Source: Limnohabitans sp.
Lineage (GTDB): Bacteria > Pseudomonadota > Gammaproteobacteria > Burkholderiales > Burkholderiaceae_C
Length of the DNA stretch: 40,750 nucleotides
Direction: 5' to 3'
Assembly (NCBI GenBank): GCA_018883455.1
Contig: VEQC01000002.1
Location: 1-40,750 of the forward strand
Every line of letters begins with the position of its first letter. Positions within the stretch are counted from its first letter, which is position 1. Below are positions 9,809 through 20,844 of this stretch, piece by piece. Under the pieces are notes generated by a model. That model searched no databases and had not been told where the DNA came from. It saw nothing but the letters and a program-made list of their open reading frames with translations. Both the position numbers and the translations under genes were made by a program.

Positions 9809-11599
9809 GTGAGTTTTACCGCCCCCGTCAAGGACATGCTCTTTAACTTGCGTCACCTCGCCGACATCGACGCCATTGCCCAAATCCCGGGTTTTGAAGA
9901 GGCCGGATACGACACCGCCCAAGCGGTGCTCGAAGAGTGCGCGAAGTTCAACGAGGGCGTGGTCGCTCCCCTCAACTGGGAGGGCGACAAAGCCCCCTCG
10001 TTCTGGAAAGACGGGCACGTCACCACCACGGTGGGTTTCAAAGAGGCCTACCAGCAGTACCGTGAAGGCGGTTGGCAGGGCTTGCAGCACCCGGTGGACT
10101 TTGGTGGCCAGGGCTTGCCCAAGTCGATTGGTTCGGCCTGCGGGGAAATCCTCAACGCGGCCAACCTGAGCTTTGCGCTGTGCCCCCTGCTCACCGATGG
10201 CGCGATCGAGGCCTTGCTCACAGCGGCCTCTGACGACATCAAGTCGGTCTATCTGGAAAAACTCATCAGCGGTGAGTGGACCGGCACCATGAACCTCACC
10301 GAGCCGCAAGCCGGCTCCGATCTGGCGGCCGTGCGCACCCGTGCCGAACCCCAGGCCGATGGCACTTACAAGATTTTTGGCACCAAGATCTACATCACCT
10401 ATGGTGAGCACGACATGGCCGAGAACATCGTGCACCTCGTGCTCGCGCGCGTGCAGGGTGCGCCCGAGGGCGTCAAGGGCATCAGCCTTTTTGTCGTGCC
10501 CAAGTTTCTCGTCAACGCCGATGGCTCACTTGGCGCCCGCAACGACGTGCACTGCGTGAGCATCGAGCACAAGATGGGCATCAAGGCGAGCCCCACGGCG
10601 GTGCTGCAATACGGGGACCACGGTGGCGCGGTGGGCTACCTGGTCGGCCAAGAAAACCGTGGCCTGGAATACATGTTCATCATGATGAACGCGGCGCGCT
10701 TCGCCGTGGGCGTGCAAGGCATCGCGATTGCCGAGCGCGCCTACCAAAAAGCCGTGCAGTACGCGCGTGACCGCGTGCAAAGCCGCCCGGTCGATGGCTC
10801 CCTGCCCAGCGCCGGCCCCATCATTCACCACCCGGACGTGCGTCGGATGCTCCTGACCATGCGCGCCTTCACCGAAGGCTGCCGCGCCATGTCGGCGGTT
10901 GCTGCAGCGGCCTATGACGCCGCCCACGCGCATCCCGACGCCGCTGTGCGCCAGGAAAACCAGATCTTCTACGAATTCCTCGTGCCCCTGGTCAAGGGGT
11001 TCAGCACCGAGATGAGCTTGGAGGTCACGAGCTTGGGCGTGCAAGTGCACGGTGGCATGGGCTTCATTGAAGAAACCGGCGCCGCGCAGTACTACCGCGA
11101 CGCCAAGATCCTCACCATCTACGAAGGCACCACCGCCATTCAGGCCAACGACCTCGTGGGCCGCAAAACCCTGCGCGATGGCGGCCAGACCGCCAAAGGC
11201 ATTGCCGCCCAAATCGCCCGCACCGAGGCCGACCTGCGCGCCCAAGGCAGCGCCCATGCGCTCGCGCTCGCCAAACGCCTCGAAGCCGCCCGCCAAGGCT
11301 TCTTGCAAGTGGTCGATTTCTTGGTCGCCCAAGGCAAGACCAACCCCAACGCCACCTACGCGGGCAGCGTGCCCTACCTCTTGCTCGCGGGCAACCTGGT
11401 GGCCGGCTGGCAAATGGGGCGCTCCCTCATCGCGGCCGAAGAAGCCCTTGCCAAAGGCGAGGACAGTGCCTTCATGCAGGCCAAAATCGCCACTGCGCGT
11501 TTCTATGGGGATCACATCCTCTCGCGCGTGCCTGGCATCGCCGCGAGCATCACCGAAGGGGCCGAGGCCGTCACCGAGATGGCCCTCGAAGCTTTCTAA
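9809..11599 (+). CDS. acyl-CoA dehydrogenase, long DmdC-like subfamily (596 aa)
   Basis: GTG start; MNLTEPQAGSDLAAVRTRAEP, VQVHGGMGFIEETGAAQYYRDAKILTIYEGTTAIQANDLVGRK; long C-terminal extension typical of the DmdC-type subfamily. Confidence 0.92.
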   Translation: MSFTAPVKDMLFNLRHLADIDAIAQIPGFEEAGYDTAQAVLEECAKFNEGVVAPLNWEGDKAPSFWKDGHVTTTVGFKEAYQQYREGGWQGLQHPVDFGGQGLPKSIGSACGEILNAANLSFALCPLLTDGAIEALLTAASDDIKSVYLEKLISGEWTGTMNLTEPQAGSDLAAVRTRAEPQADGTYKIFGTKIYITYGEHDMAENIVHLVLARVQGAPEGVKGISLFVVPKFLVNADGSLGARNDVHCVSIEHKMGIKASPTAVLQYGDHGGAVGYLVGQENRGLEYMFIMMNAARFAVGVQGIAIAERAYQKAVQYARDRVQSRPVDGSLPSAGPIIHHPDVRRMLLTMRAFTEGCRAMSAVAAAAYDAAHAHPDAAVRQENQIFYEFLVPLVKGFSTEMSLEVTSLGVQVHGGMGFIEETGAAQYYRDAKILTIYEGTTAIQANDLVGRKTLRDGGQTAKGIAAQIARTEADLRAQGSAHALALAKRLEAARQGFLQVVDFLVAQGKTNPNATYAGSVPYLLLAGNLVAGWQMGRSLIAAEEALAKGEDSAFMQAKIATARFYGDHILSRVPGIAASITEGAEAVTEMALEAF

Positions 11600-11606
11600 C
11601 GGGTGT

Positions 11607-11622
11607 CGCCCCCAAGGGGGCG
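11607..11622. terminator. hairpin CGCCCCC-AA-GGGGGCG downstream of acyl-CoA dehydrogenase
   Basis: Perfect inverted repeat between two co-directional genes; no T-tract, so terminator role is uncertain. Confidence 0.25.
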
Positions 11623-11665
11623 CCCCGCACACCGTGGCAGAAACACAATAAAGGGAGGAGACCCC

Positions 11666-12628
11666 ATGTCGAAATTGCCGCCAGCCCTCGCCCGCGTGAC
11701 CTTTCCGGTCATCGCCTCGCCGCTGTTCATCATCAGCAACCCCAAGTCCGTCATCGCCCAGTGCACCTCGGGCGTGATTGGCTCCATGCCTGCGCTCAAC
11801 GCGCGCCCGGCCTCGCAACTCGACGAGTGGTTGCACGAGATCACGGAGGCGCTCGCCGCGCACGACAAGGCCCATCCCGATCAACCCTCAGCCCCCTTTG
11901 CCATCAACCAGATCGTGCACAAGAGCAACGACCGTCTGGAACACGACATGGCACTGTGCGTGAAATACCGCGTGCCCGTCATCATCACGTCGCTCGGGGC
12001 GCGCGAGGAAATCAACCAAGCTGCGCACAGCTACGGCGGTGTGGTGCTGCACGACATCATCAACAACGCCTTTGCCCACAAGGCCATTGAGAAGGGGGCC
12101 GACGGCCTCATCGCGGTGGCGGCGGGCGCCGGCGGCCATGCCGGCGTGAAGAGCCCCTTCGCCCTGATTCAGGAAATTCGCGAGTGGTTCGATGGCCCCG
12201 TGGCCTTGAGCGGCGCGATTGCCCACGGCGGCGCCATCTTGGCCGCGCAAGCCATGGGCGCAGACTTTGCCTACATCGGCTCGGCCTTCATCGCCACCGA
12301 GGAGGCGCGTGCGAGCGAGGCCTATAAGCAATGCGTGGTCGATTCCAACTCCGACGACATCGTCTACAGCAACCTCTTCACCGGCGTGCACGGCAATTAC
12401 CTCAAGCCCTCCATCCGCAACGCGGGCATGGACCCCGACAACCTGCCCGAGAGCGATCCGAGCAAGATGAACTTCGGTGGCGACTCCACCAAGGCTTGGA
12501 AAGACATCTGGGGCTGCGGTCAGGGCATCGCGCCCATCAAGTCGGTCTTGCCCACGGCTGAACTCATCGCGCGCTTCAAGCGCGAGTACGCCGAGGCCCG
12601 CGCCCGACTCCTGGGCTCGGGCGCTTAA
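11666..12628 (+). CDS. nitronate monooxygenase family protein
   Basis: PVIASPLFIISNPKSVIAQCTSGVIGSMPALNAR, VAAGAGGHAG, ALSGAIAHGGAILAAQAMGADFAYIGSAFIAT: NMO/2-nitropropane dioxygenase TIM-barrel motifs. Confidence 0.92.
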   Translation: MSKLPPALARVTFPVIASPLFIISNPKSVIAQCTSGVIGSMPALNARPASQLDEWLHEITEALAAHDKAHPDQPSAPFAINQIVHKSNDRLEHDMALCVKYRVPVIITSLGAREEINQAAHSYGGVVLHDIINNAFAHKAIEKGADGLIAVAAGAGGHAGVKSPFALIQEIREWFDGPVALSGAIAHGGAILAAQAMGADFAYIGSAFIATEEARASEAYKQCVVDSNSDDIVYSNLFTGVHGNYLKPSIRNAGMDPDNLPESDPSKMNFGGDSTKAWKDIWGCGQGIAPIKSVLPTAELIARFKREYAEARARLLGSGA

Positions 12629-12740
12629 TACCCGCCGAGCCCCCCCATCACGGGGTTAGGCCACAGTCCCGCCCAAACCCGCCGCACGTGCGCGGCGGCA
12701 GGGCAGGGCAGAGACCAGAGACCTCGATTCGGCCCGTCGC

Positions 12741-13184
12741 TTAACGCAACACCAGCACCGGCACGGGGGCGTGCGTGAGCACTTGCTGGGTTTCGCTGCC
12801 GAGCAAAAGGCGTTTGATGCCGCGACGCCCGTGCGAGGCCATCACGATCAGGTCAACCTTGTGCTTCTTGGCGGCGGCAATCAGCACCTCAGAGACGATA
12901 TCGCCATGCAGCACCACGGCCTTGGCGGCAACCCCTTCTTTGTCGGCTTGCTTGGCAATGGCGTCCACCACTTTTTGCGCGGCCTCGGTCCACTCGTTTT
13001 CGATCTTGTTCACCTCCGCAGCGCTCAACGGCAGCGAGCCCTCGAAGTAGCTCAAGGGGTAGCGTGGCGTGACTTTCGCGGCCACCAAGGTCGCCCCGCT
13101 GAGTTTGGCCAGCCCAATGGCGTGCGCCACGGCTTTTTTAGACAGACTCGAGCCATCGGTGGCGACAAGAATGCGGTTGTACAT
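12741..13184 (-). CDS. universal stress protein (UspA family)
   Basis: MYNRILVATDGSSLSKKAVAHAI... VDLIVMASHGRRGIKRLLLGSETQQVLTHAPVPVLVLR. Confidence 0.93.
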   Translation of the reverse strand: MYNRILVATDGSSLSKKAVAHAIGLAKLSGATLVAAKVTPRYPLSYFEGSLPLSAAEVNKIENEWTEAAQKVVDAIAKQADKEGVAAKAVVLHGDIVSEVLIAAAKKHKVDLIVMASHGRRGIKRLLLGSETQQVLTHAPVPVLVLR

Positions 13185-13254
13185 GACAAAGCTCCTAGAG
13201 AGTGAAAAGAAAAGGGCAATACGCCAAGAATAGGCGGCAAGCCTAGGGCGGTGC

Positions 13255-13268
13255 TTGATGCAAGTCAA
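13255..13268. promoter_or_regulatory. FNR/FixK-type box TTGATGCAAGTCAA
   Basis: Matches TTGA(T/C)-N4-(G/A)TCAA; on the usp side a TATTCT hexamer (plus strand 13227-13232) lies exactly 22 nt from the box, the class II FNR promoter geometry. Confidence 0.8.
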
Positions 13269-13306
13269 GCGCCCAGCACACCCATGCGGTAAGCTTTGGC
13301 CTTGGC

Positions 13307-15577
13307 ATGAATTCCCCCGCATCCACCATCGAACTGCTGGACGATCCGCAGGAATGGCTGGCCTTTGGTCAGCCACGTCCGGGCACGCCCGAAGCCCCCG
13401 CGGCTTGGGAATCCCAGGTGGTCGTCGAGGGCATGCATTGCGCGGCCTGCGCCTTCAACATCGAAGCCGCACTGCTGGCGGTGCCAGGCGTGCAAAGCGC
13501 CGAAGTCAACGCCGCCTCGCGCCGCGCGCGCGTGGTCTGGCAGCCCGAGCGCGTCTTGCCCTCGCAGTGGATGGACGCCATTGGGCGCGCGGGCTATAAG
13601 GCCTTGCCCGCAGCCGACGGTACCCAGCGCGACATTCGCCTGCGCGAGACTCGTCTAGCCCTCTGGCGCTGGTTGGTCGCCACCCTGTGCATGATGCAAG
13701 TCATGATGTACGCCTATCCCACCTACGTGACCGATCCGGGCGACATCTCCCCCGACATGGTGCAGCTCCTGCGCTGGGCGTGCTGGCTCTTGAGCGTGCC
13801 GGTCATGCTGTTTTCTTGCACCCCACTTTTCAGCAATGCCTGGCGCGATCTGGTGCACCGGCGCATCAGCATGGATCTGCCCGTGGCCTTGGGCATGCTC
13901 ATCACGTTTGTGGTGAGCAGCGTGGCCACCTTCGAGCCCCAGGGCGTGTTTGGCGAGAATGTCTATTTCGACTCCCTCACCATGTTCGTGTTCTTCCTGC
14001 TCGGCGGTCGCTTGCTGGAGTTGAAACTGCGCGACCGCACTGCCGGCGCCCTCGACGCCTTGCTCAACCGCTTGCCCGAGAGCGTGCGCCGCCGGCGCGC
14101 GGACGGCAGCGTGGAGTCCGTGGCCCTGCGCCGCTTGCGCGTGGGCGATGAAATCGAGGTGCGCCCGGGCGAAGGCTTTCCGGCCGATGGCACCATCCTC
14201 AGCGGCCGCACCCTGGCCGATGAAGCCTTGCTCACCGGCGAATCGCGCCCGCAGCCCCGCGGCGTGGGCGAACCCGTTGTGGCGGGCAGCCACAACCTGC
14301 TCGCCAGCGTGTGGGTGCGCGTGGAGCGGGTCGGGGAGGACACCCGCTACGCCCAAATCGTGAGCCTCATGGCCGAAGCCGCGGTGGAAAAGCCCCGCTT
14401 GGCGCTGTTGGCCGATCGGGTGGCCAAGCCCTTCCTCTGGGCCGTCTTGTTTTTGGCGGCGGCGGCGGCGCTCTACGGCTGGGCCACCGATCCCAGCCGC
14501 GCCCTCATGGTGGCGGTGGCGGTGCTGATCGTGACTTGCCCGTGCGCGCTCTCCCTGGCCACGCCCGCGGCCATGCTCGCGGGGGCCGGTCGCCTCGCGC
14601 GCCAAGGCGTGCTCGTGCGCCGCTTACAAGCCCTTGAAGCGCTCTCTCAAGTCGACACGGTATTCTTCGATAAAACCGGCACCCTGACCCGAGATGGTCA
14701 GCGCATCACCCAGACTTGGGTGGCACCCGGCACCGTCGAAGCGCACGCGCTCGCCGCAGCAGCCCAACTCGCTCAGCGCTCGGTCCACCCGCTCTCCCGC
14801 GCCCTCGTGCAAGCTGCCGCTGCCGATGCGGCCCAAGCCGAAGAAGGCCTGCTCCCCGCCTGGCCTCAGGTCGAAGAAATCAGCGGCCAGGGCTTGCAAG
14901 GCCTGGATGCCAAAGGGCGTTGCTGGCGCTTGGGCTCGCGCGCGCACGTCGAGCAGCAGGGGGCGCGCGTGCCGGCGCAGGCCTGGTCAGCGCAAGTGCA
15001 TTGGTCTTGCGCGGGCGAGTGGATCGCCAGTTGGCAGTTCTCCGAAGACATTCGCGACGAAGCCCCGGCCGTTGTGGCCGCTCTACAAGCCGCGGGCCTG
15101 AGCGTGCACATCCTCTCCGGCGATCGACCCGAAGCGGCCCAGCGTGTGGGGCAAGCGCTCGGCATCGACCACGTGCGCGGTGGCTGCAGCCCCCAAGACA
15201 AGCTCGATGCCTTGCGGGCGGCGCAAAGCCAAGGCCATCGCGTGCTCATGATCGGCGACGGCCTCAACGACGGCCCCGTACTCGCCCGCGCCGATGTCGC
15301 CCTCACCGTGGGCCAAGCCGTGCCCCTGGCCCAATCGCGCGCCGATCTGGTGCTCATGGGACACGACTTGCACACCGTCACACAAGCTTTTGTGCTTTCG
15401 CGCCAGACCTTACGGGTGGTCCGCCAGAACCTCTGGTGGGCTGGAATTTACAATCTGGTGTGTGTGCCCTTGGCCGTGCTCGGCTGGTTGCCGCCTTGGC
15501 TCGCGGGGCTGGGCATGGCGGCGAGCTCGCTCGCCGTGGTGGCCAATGCGTGGCGTCTGCAACGTGCCGCACTCTGA
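13307..15577 (+). CDS. ccoI: copper-translocating P-type ATPase for cbb3 oxidase assembly (CcoI/FixI)
   Basis: GMHCAACAFNIE HMA motif; VTCPCALSLATPAAM; DKTGTLT; GDGLNDGPVLARADVA; followed directly by ccoS and ccoNOQP. Confidence 0.93.
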   Translation: MNSPASTIELLDDPQEWLAFGQPRPGTPEAPAAWESQVVVEGMHCAACAFNIEAALLAVPGVQSAEVNAASRRARVVWQPERVLPSQWMDAIGRAGYKALPAADGTQRDIRLRETRLALWRWLVATLCMMQVMMYAYPTYVTDPGDISPDMVQLLRWACWLLSVPVMLFSCTPLFSNAWRDLVHRRISMDLPVALGMLITFVVSSVATFEPQGVFGENVYFDSLTMFVFFLLGGRLLELKLRDRTAGALDALLNRLPESVRRRRADGSVESVALRRLRVGDEIEVRPGEGFPADGTILSGRTLADEALLTGESRPQPRGVGEPVVAGSHNLLASVWVRVERVGEDTRYAQIVSLMAEAAVEKPRLALLADRVAKPFLWAVLFLAAAAALYGWATDPSRALMVAVAVLIVTCPCALSLATPAAMLAGAGRLARQGVLVRRLQALEALSQVDTVFFDKTGTLTRDGQRITQTWVAPGTVEAHALAAAAQLAQRSVHPLSRALVQAAAADAAQAEEGLLPAWPQVEEISGQGLQGLDAKGRCWRLGSRAHVEQQGARVPAQAWSAQVHWSCAGEWIASWQFSEDIRDEAPAVVAALQAAGLSVHILSGDRPEAAQRVGQALGIDHVRGGCSPQDKLDALRAAQSQGHRVLMIGDGLNDGPVLARADVALTVGQAVPLAQSRADLVLMGHDLHTVTQAFVLSRQTLRVVRQNLWWAGIYNLVCVPLAVLGWLPPWLAGLGMAASSLAVVANAWRLQRAAL

Positions 15578-15599
15578 AACTATATATAAGCATTAAATT

Positions 15600-15737
15600 A
15601 TGGATATTCTTTACTTACTCGTCCCCCTGTCAGTCATATTGGTTCTTTTCATCCTGGTCGGTCTGTGGTGGGCGGTCGACCGGGGTCAATTCGAAGGCGT
15701 CGAGCAAGAAGGCGAGCGGATTCTTCGAGATGATTGA
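15600..15737 (+). CDS. ccoS: cbb3 oxidase maturation protein CcoS (45 aa)
   Basis: MDILYLLVPLSVILVLFILVGLWWAVDRGQFEGVEQEGERILRDD*; too short for the supplied ORF track; characteristic single-TM CcoS sequence after ccoI. Confidence 0.93.
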   Translation: MDILYLLVPLSVILVLFILVGLWWAVDRGQFEGVEQEGERILRDD

Positions 15738-15747
15738 TATGCGTCAA
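15734..15747. promoter_or_regulatory. FNR/FixK-type box TTGATATGCGTCAA upstream of ccoN
   Basis: Matches TTGA(T/C)-N4-(G/A)TCAA, overlaps the ccoS stop codon; 22 nt downstream is GAAAAT (15770-15775, 4/6 to TATAAT). Confidence 0.82.
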
Positions 15748-15802
15748 GGGTCATGTAAGGGTTAACGATGAAAATCTTAGTACTTGCAATAAGAGGTGAC
15801 CG

Positions 15803-17227
<1,425 letters not shown>

Positions 17228-17237
17228 GGAGAACACC

Positions 17238-17864
17238 ATGTCCCAACAAGAATCCAAAGGTACGCTCTCCCACGCACGAGTCGAGACGAGCAACTTTCTG
17301 ATGATCGTGCTCATCGTGGTCGCCGTGGCCTTCGGTGGCTTGGTCGAGATCGTTCCGCTCTTCTTCCAAAAGTCCACCACCGAGCCCGTCGCGGGCATCG
17401 AGCCCTACACCCCGTTGCAACTCGCGGGTCGCGACATCTACATCCGTGAGGGCTGCTACAACTGCCACTCGCAAATGATCCGCCCCTTCCGCGCCGAAAC
17501 CCTGCGCTATGGCCACTACTCGGTGGCGGGCGAGTCGGTCTACGACCACCCCTTCCAATGGGGCAGCAAGCGCACCGGCCCAGACCTCGCCCGCGTGGGT
17601 GGCAAGTATTCGGATGAGTGGCACCGCGTGCACCTCAACAACCCGCGTGACCTCGTGCCCGAGTCGAACATGCCGGCTTACCCCTGGCTGCTCACCACCA
17701 GCCTCAACCCGGCCGAATCCGCCCCGCGCATGAAAGCCTTGCGCACCGTGGGCGTGCCCTACACCGATGAGCAAATCGCCAAGGCAGCCGATGAAGTCAA
17801 AGGCAAGACCGAAATGGAAGCGCTCATTGCCTACCTCCAGGTCCTGGGCCTGGCCATCAAGTAA
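17238..17864 (+). CDS. ccoO: cbb3-type cytochrome c oxidase subunit II
   Basis: [65 protein letters not shown]. Confidence 0.98.
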   Translation: MSQQESKGTLSHARVETSNFLMIVLIVVAVAFGGLVEIVPLFFQKSTTEPVAGIEPYTPLQLAGRDIYIREGCYNCHSQMIRPFRAETLRYGHYSVAGESVYDHPFQWGSKRTGPDLARVGGKYSDEWHRVHLNNPRDLVPESNMPAYPWLLTTSLNPAESAPRMKALRTVGVPYTDEQIAKAADEVKGKTEMEALIAYLQVLGLAIK

Positions 17865-17878
17865 AGCGGAGCAACATC

Positions 17879-18016
17879 ATGGACATCAATGATCTGCGCA
17901 TCGCGGCCACGCTGGTCTCCTTCGTGACCTTTGTCGGTATCTTGCTGTGGGCGTTCTCGCGTCGTAACCAACGCGATTTCGACTCCGCAGCCCAGCTGCC
18001 CTTTGATCAGGATTGA
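17879..18016 (+). CDS. ccoQ: cbb3-type cytochrome c oxidase subunit CcoQ (45 aa)
   Basis: MDINDLRIAATLVSFVTFVGILLWAFSRRNQRDFDSAAQLPFDQD*; between ccoO and ccoP; below the ORF-track length cutoff. Confidence 0.92.
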   Translation: MDINDLRIAATLVSFVTFVGILLWAFSRRNQRDFDSAAQLPFDQD

Positions 18017-18041
18017 GACCGCTGAGGTCCAAGGAAACATC

Positions 18042-18962
18042 ATGAGTGATTTCACAAGCAACTTCTGGTCGATCTATGTGTCGGCCATCTCCATCGGCGG
18101 CATCGTCTTCTGCGTGTTCCTGCTCTGGTTTTCGTCGAAGCTCAAAATGTCGACCGCCAGCGACAACACCACCGGCCACGTCTGGGACGAAGACCTCGCC
18201 GAGATGAACAACCCCCTGCCGCGCTGGTGGCTCTGGCTTTTCATCCTCACCATCGTCTTTGCCGTCGTGTACTGGCTCGCCTATCCCGGCATGGGCACGT
18301 TCAAGGGCACATTGGGCTGGACTTCTCAAGGCCAGTATGAGGCCGAAGTGGCCAAGGCCAACGCCGACCTCGCCCCCATCTACGCGGCCTTTGACGCGCA
18401 AGACCCCGAGAAGCTCTCGGGTGACCCCAAGGCCATGGCCGTGGGGGAGCGCCTGTTCATGAACAACTGCGCCCAGTGCCACGGCTCCGACGCTCGCGGC
18501 TCCAAAGGCTTCCCCAACCTCACTGACAAAGACTGGCTCCATGGTGGCACGCCCGACAAGATCAAGGAGACCATCGTCAAAGGTCGCAACGGCGTGATGC
18601 CCCCCATGGCCGCAGCGGTGGGAACCCCTGAGGACATCCGCAACGTCTCGCACTATGTCTTGAGCCTCTCGGGCAGCCCACACGACTCCGTCAAGGCGGC
18701 CCTGGGCAAGCCCAAGTTCGCCGCCTGCGCGGCCTGCCACGGCCCCGAAGGTGGCGGCATGCACGCCATGGGCGCGCCCAACCTCACCGACAAGGTCTGG
18801 TTGCACGGCTGGGGCGAGGAGGCCATCGTCGCCATGATCAACAATGGCAAGCAAAACATGATGCCCGCGCAAGAAGGTCGCTTGACCGCATCGCAAATTC
18901 ATGTGCTCACCGCCTATGTGTGGGGCCTCTCAAATAACCCGATCGCGGCAAAAACCAAATAA
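18042..18962 (+). CDS. ccoP: cbb3-type cytochrome c oxidase subunit III (dihaem)
   Basis: MSDFTSNFWSIYVSAISIGGIVFCVFLLWF; two haem c motifs CAQCH and CAACH. Confidence 0.97.
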   Translation: MSDFTSNFWSIYVSAISIGGIVFCVFLLWFSSKLKMSTASDNTTGHVWDEDLAEMNNPLPRWWLWLFILTIVFAVVYWLAYPGMGTFKGTLGWTSQGQYEAEVAKANADLAPIYAAFDAQDPEKLSGDPKAMAVGERLFMNNCAQCHGSDARGSKGFPNLTDKDWLHGGTPDKIKETIVKGRNGVMPPMAAAVGTPEDIRNVSHYVLSLSGSPHDSVKAALGKPKFAACAACHGPEGGGMHAMGAPNLTDKVWLHGWGEEAIVAMINNGKQNMMPAQEGRLTASQIHVLTAYVWGLSNNPIAAKTK

Positions 18963-18967
18963 ACTTT

Positions 18968-20410
18968 GTGACTCAAGAAGTTCCCTCCCGCAAGACCATC
19001 CCGATCGCCGCGGCCCCCTCGGGGGCTGACGACGACGTGATGGTCTCGCTGTATCAAGCCAGCCAAAAAATCTACCCCCGCTCCGTCGAGGGTGTGTTCG
19101 CTTCGTGGCGTTGGGTATTTGTCTGGATCACCCAACTCGCCTTCTACCTCACCCCCTGGTTCGATTGGGGCAGCCGCCAGGCCGTGCTCTTTGACCTCGG
19201 GGCGCGGCGTTTCTATATCTTCGGCCTCGTCCTCTACCCGCAGGACTTCATCTACCTCACCGGCTTGCTGGTGATCTCGGCGCTCTCGCTCTTTCTCTTC
19301 ACCGCCGTGGCTGGGCGCCTATGGTGCGGCTACGCTTGCCCGCAAACGGTCTATACCGAAATCTTCCTCTGGATCGAGCGCAAGATCGAGGGCGATCGCA
19401 GCGCCCGCATGCGCCTCGATGAAGGCCACATGGGCTTGGAGAAGCTGGTCAAGAAGTGGTACAAGCACATCGTCTGGATTGGTTTTTCCATTTGGACGGG
19501 GTTTACCTTCGTGGGCTATTTCACGCCCATCAAGGAGCTCGGCATGGGCTTTTTCCACACCACGCTGAGCCATTGGGAGATCTTCTGGGTCTTGTTCTAC
19601 GGCTTTGCCACGTATGGCAACGCCGGCTTCATGCGCGAGCAAATCTGCAAGTACATGTGCCCCTATGCGCGCTTTCAAAGCGCCATGTTCGATCACGACA
19701 CCCTGATCGTCACCTACGACGCCGAGCGCGGCGAGCCGCGCGGCGCGCGCTCCAAAAAAGCCGATTACAAATCGCTCAACTTGGGCGAGTGCGTCGATTG
19801 CACGCTGTGCGTGCAAGTCTGCCCCACGGGCATCGACATCCGCAACGGGCTGCAGTACGAATGCATTGGCTGCGGCGCCTGCGCCGATGTCTGCGACACC
19901 GTGATGGACAAACTTGGTTATCCGCGCGGTCTGGTGCGCTACGCCACGCAAAATGCGCTGCTCAACCATTGGGGCAAGCCGCAGATGTGGAAGCGCGTCT
20001 TGCGCCCGCGCGTGCAAATCTATACCGCCATCTTGCTCGCCCTCATCGTGGGCCTGGGCGTGGCGCTTTACTTGCGTGATCCCTTCAAAGTGGACGTGGT
20101 GCGCGATCGCGCCTCGCTCGCGCGCTTGACCGAAGAGGGCACGCTCGAGAACATCTTCCGCCTGCAAATCATGAACGCGGCCGAGGCCGAGCAGTTCTAC
20201 CGCATCGAAGTCAGCGGCTTGCCGGGCTTGCGCCTGCAACCCGACGCCGAGGTCGATGTCGGGCCCGCGCAATCGCGCTGGGTGGTCGTGCGCGCGGAGA
20301 TACCCTATGGCAGCTCACCCGCTGGATCGCACAAAATCAGCTTCACCGTGCGGGAGCGCGAGAGCCAGCGCGAAGTGCACGAAAAATCCGTCTTCATCGT
20401 CCCGAGGTAA
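18968..20410 (+). CDS. ccoG: cytochrome c oxidase accessory protein CcoG (FixG/RdxA)
   Basis: GTG start; AGRLWCGYACPQTVYTEIFLWIERKIEGDR; CVDCTLCVQVCPTGIDIRNGLQYECIGCGACADVCD ferredoxin motifs. Confidence 0.96.
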   Translation: MTQEVPSRKTIPIAAAPSGADDDVMVSLYQASQKIYPRSVEGVFASWRWVFVWITQLAFYLTPWFDWGSRQAVLFDLGARRFYIFGLVLYPQDFIYLTGLLVISALSLFLFTAVAGRLWCGYACPQTVYTEIFLWIERKIEGDRSARMRLDEGHMGLEKLVKKWYKHIVWIGFSIWTGFTFVGYFTPIKELGMGFFHTTLSHWEIFWVLFYGFATYGNAGFMREQICKYMCPYARFQSAMFDHDTLIVTYDAERGEPRGARSKKADYKSLNLGECVDCTLCVQVCPTGIDIRNGLQYECIGCGACADVCDTVMDKLGYPRGLVRYATQNALLNHWGKPQMWKRVLRPRVQIYTAILLALIVGLGVALYLRDPFKVDVVRDRASLARLTEEGTLENIFRLQIMNAAEAEQFYRIEVSGLPGLRLQPDAEVDVGPAQSRWVVVRAEIPYGSSPAGSHKISFTVRERESQREVHEKSVFIVPR

Positions 20411-20722
20411 ATGTCCATGGCCAAACCCGAACCCACGCCCTCCAAGCCCTGGTGGAACTACCCCCACATGTGGCTGGTCGTGGGTGGCCCCCTCGTGGTG
20501 GTGGTGGCGGCCATCGTCACAGCGGTCATTGCGCTGAGCGCGCCCGATCCCCTCATTGCCGAGGATTACTACAAAAAGGGTTTGGAGATCAACAAAACCC
20601 TCACCGAGCAGGACCGCAACATGGTGCCAGCGCTGCAAGCGCGCAATCATGCGGTCACGCCCGTCGCACCCCAAAACGCGGCGTCCTCAGCGGCACCCGG
20701 CGCTGCGCCCGGCAAACCCTAA
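20411..20722 (+). CDS. ccoH: FixH/CcoH family protein
   Basis: PWWNYPHMWLVVGGPLVVVVAAIVTAVIALSAPDPLIAEDYYKKGLEINKTL: FixH pattern, directly after ccoG. Confidence 0.9.
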   Translation: MSMAKPEPTPSKPWWNYPHMWLVVGGPLVVVVAAIVTAVIALSAPDPLIAEDYYKKGLEINKTLTEQDRNMVPALQARNHAVTPVAPQNAASSAAPGAAPGKP

Positions 20723-20739
20723 GCGGCGCCGAAGCGCAG

Positions 20740-20844
20740 GCGAAAGCAGAGCAAGCGAAAGCAGAGCAAGCGAAAGCAGAGCAGGCGAAAGCAGAGCAAG
20801 CGAAAGCAGAGCCGGCGAGAGCTGCGCAGGCGAAAGCAGAGCAG
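20740..20844. repeat. 15-bp tandem repeat, 7 contiguous units (consensus GCGAAAGCAGAGCAA/G), with degenerate flanking units
   Basis: Units at 20740, 20755, 20770, 20785, 20800, 20815 (GCGAGAGCTGCGCAG) and 20830; lies in the ccoH/fnr convergent intergenic region. Confidence 0.95.

Noticed and set aside
12679-12698. CCGCCGC-ACGTGC-GCGGCGG hairpin between nitronate monooxygenase and usp
   Set aside because: Probable ordinary transcription-end hairpin between convergent genes; no T-tract and nothing else unusual.
20740-20844. Possible CRISPR-like array
   Set aside because: Period is only 15 bp with no unique spacers; it is a simple tandem repeat.
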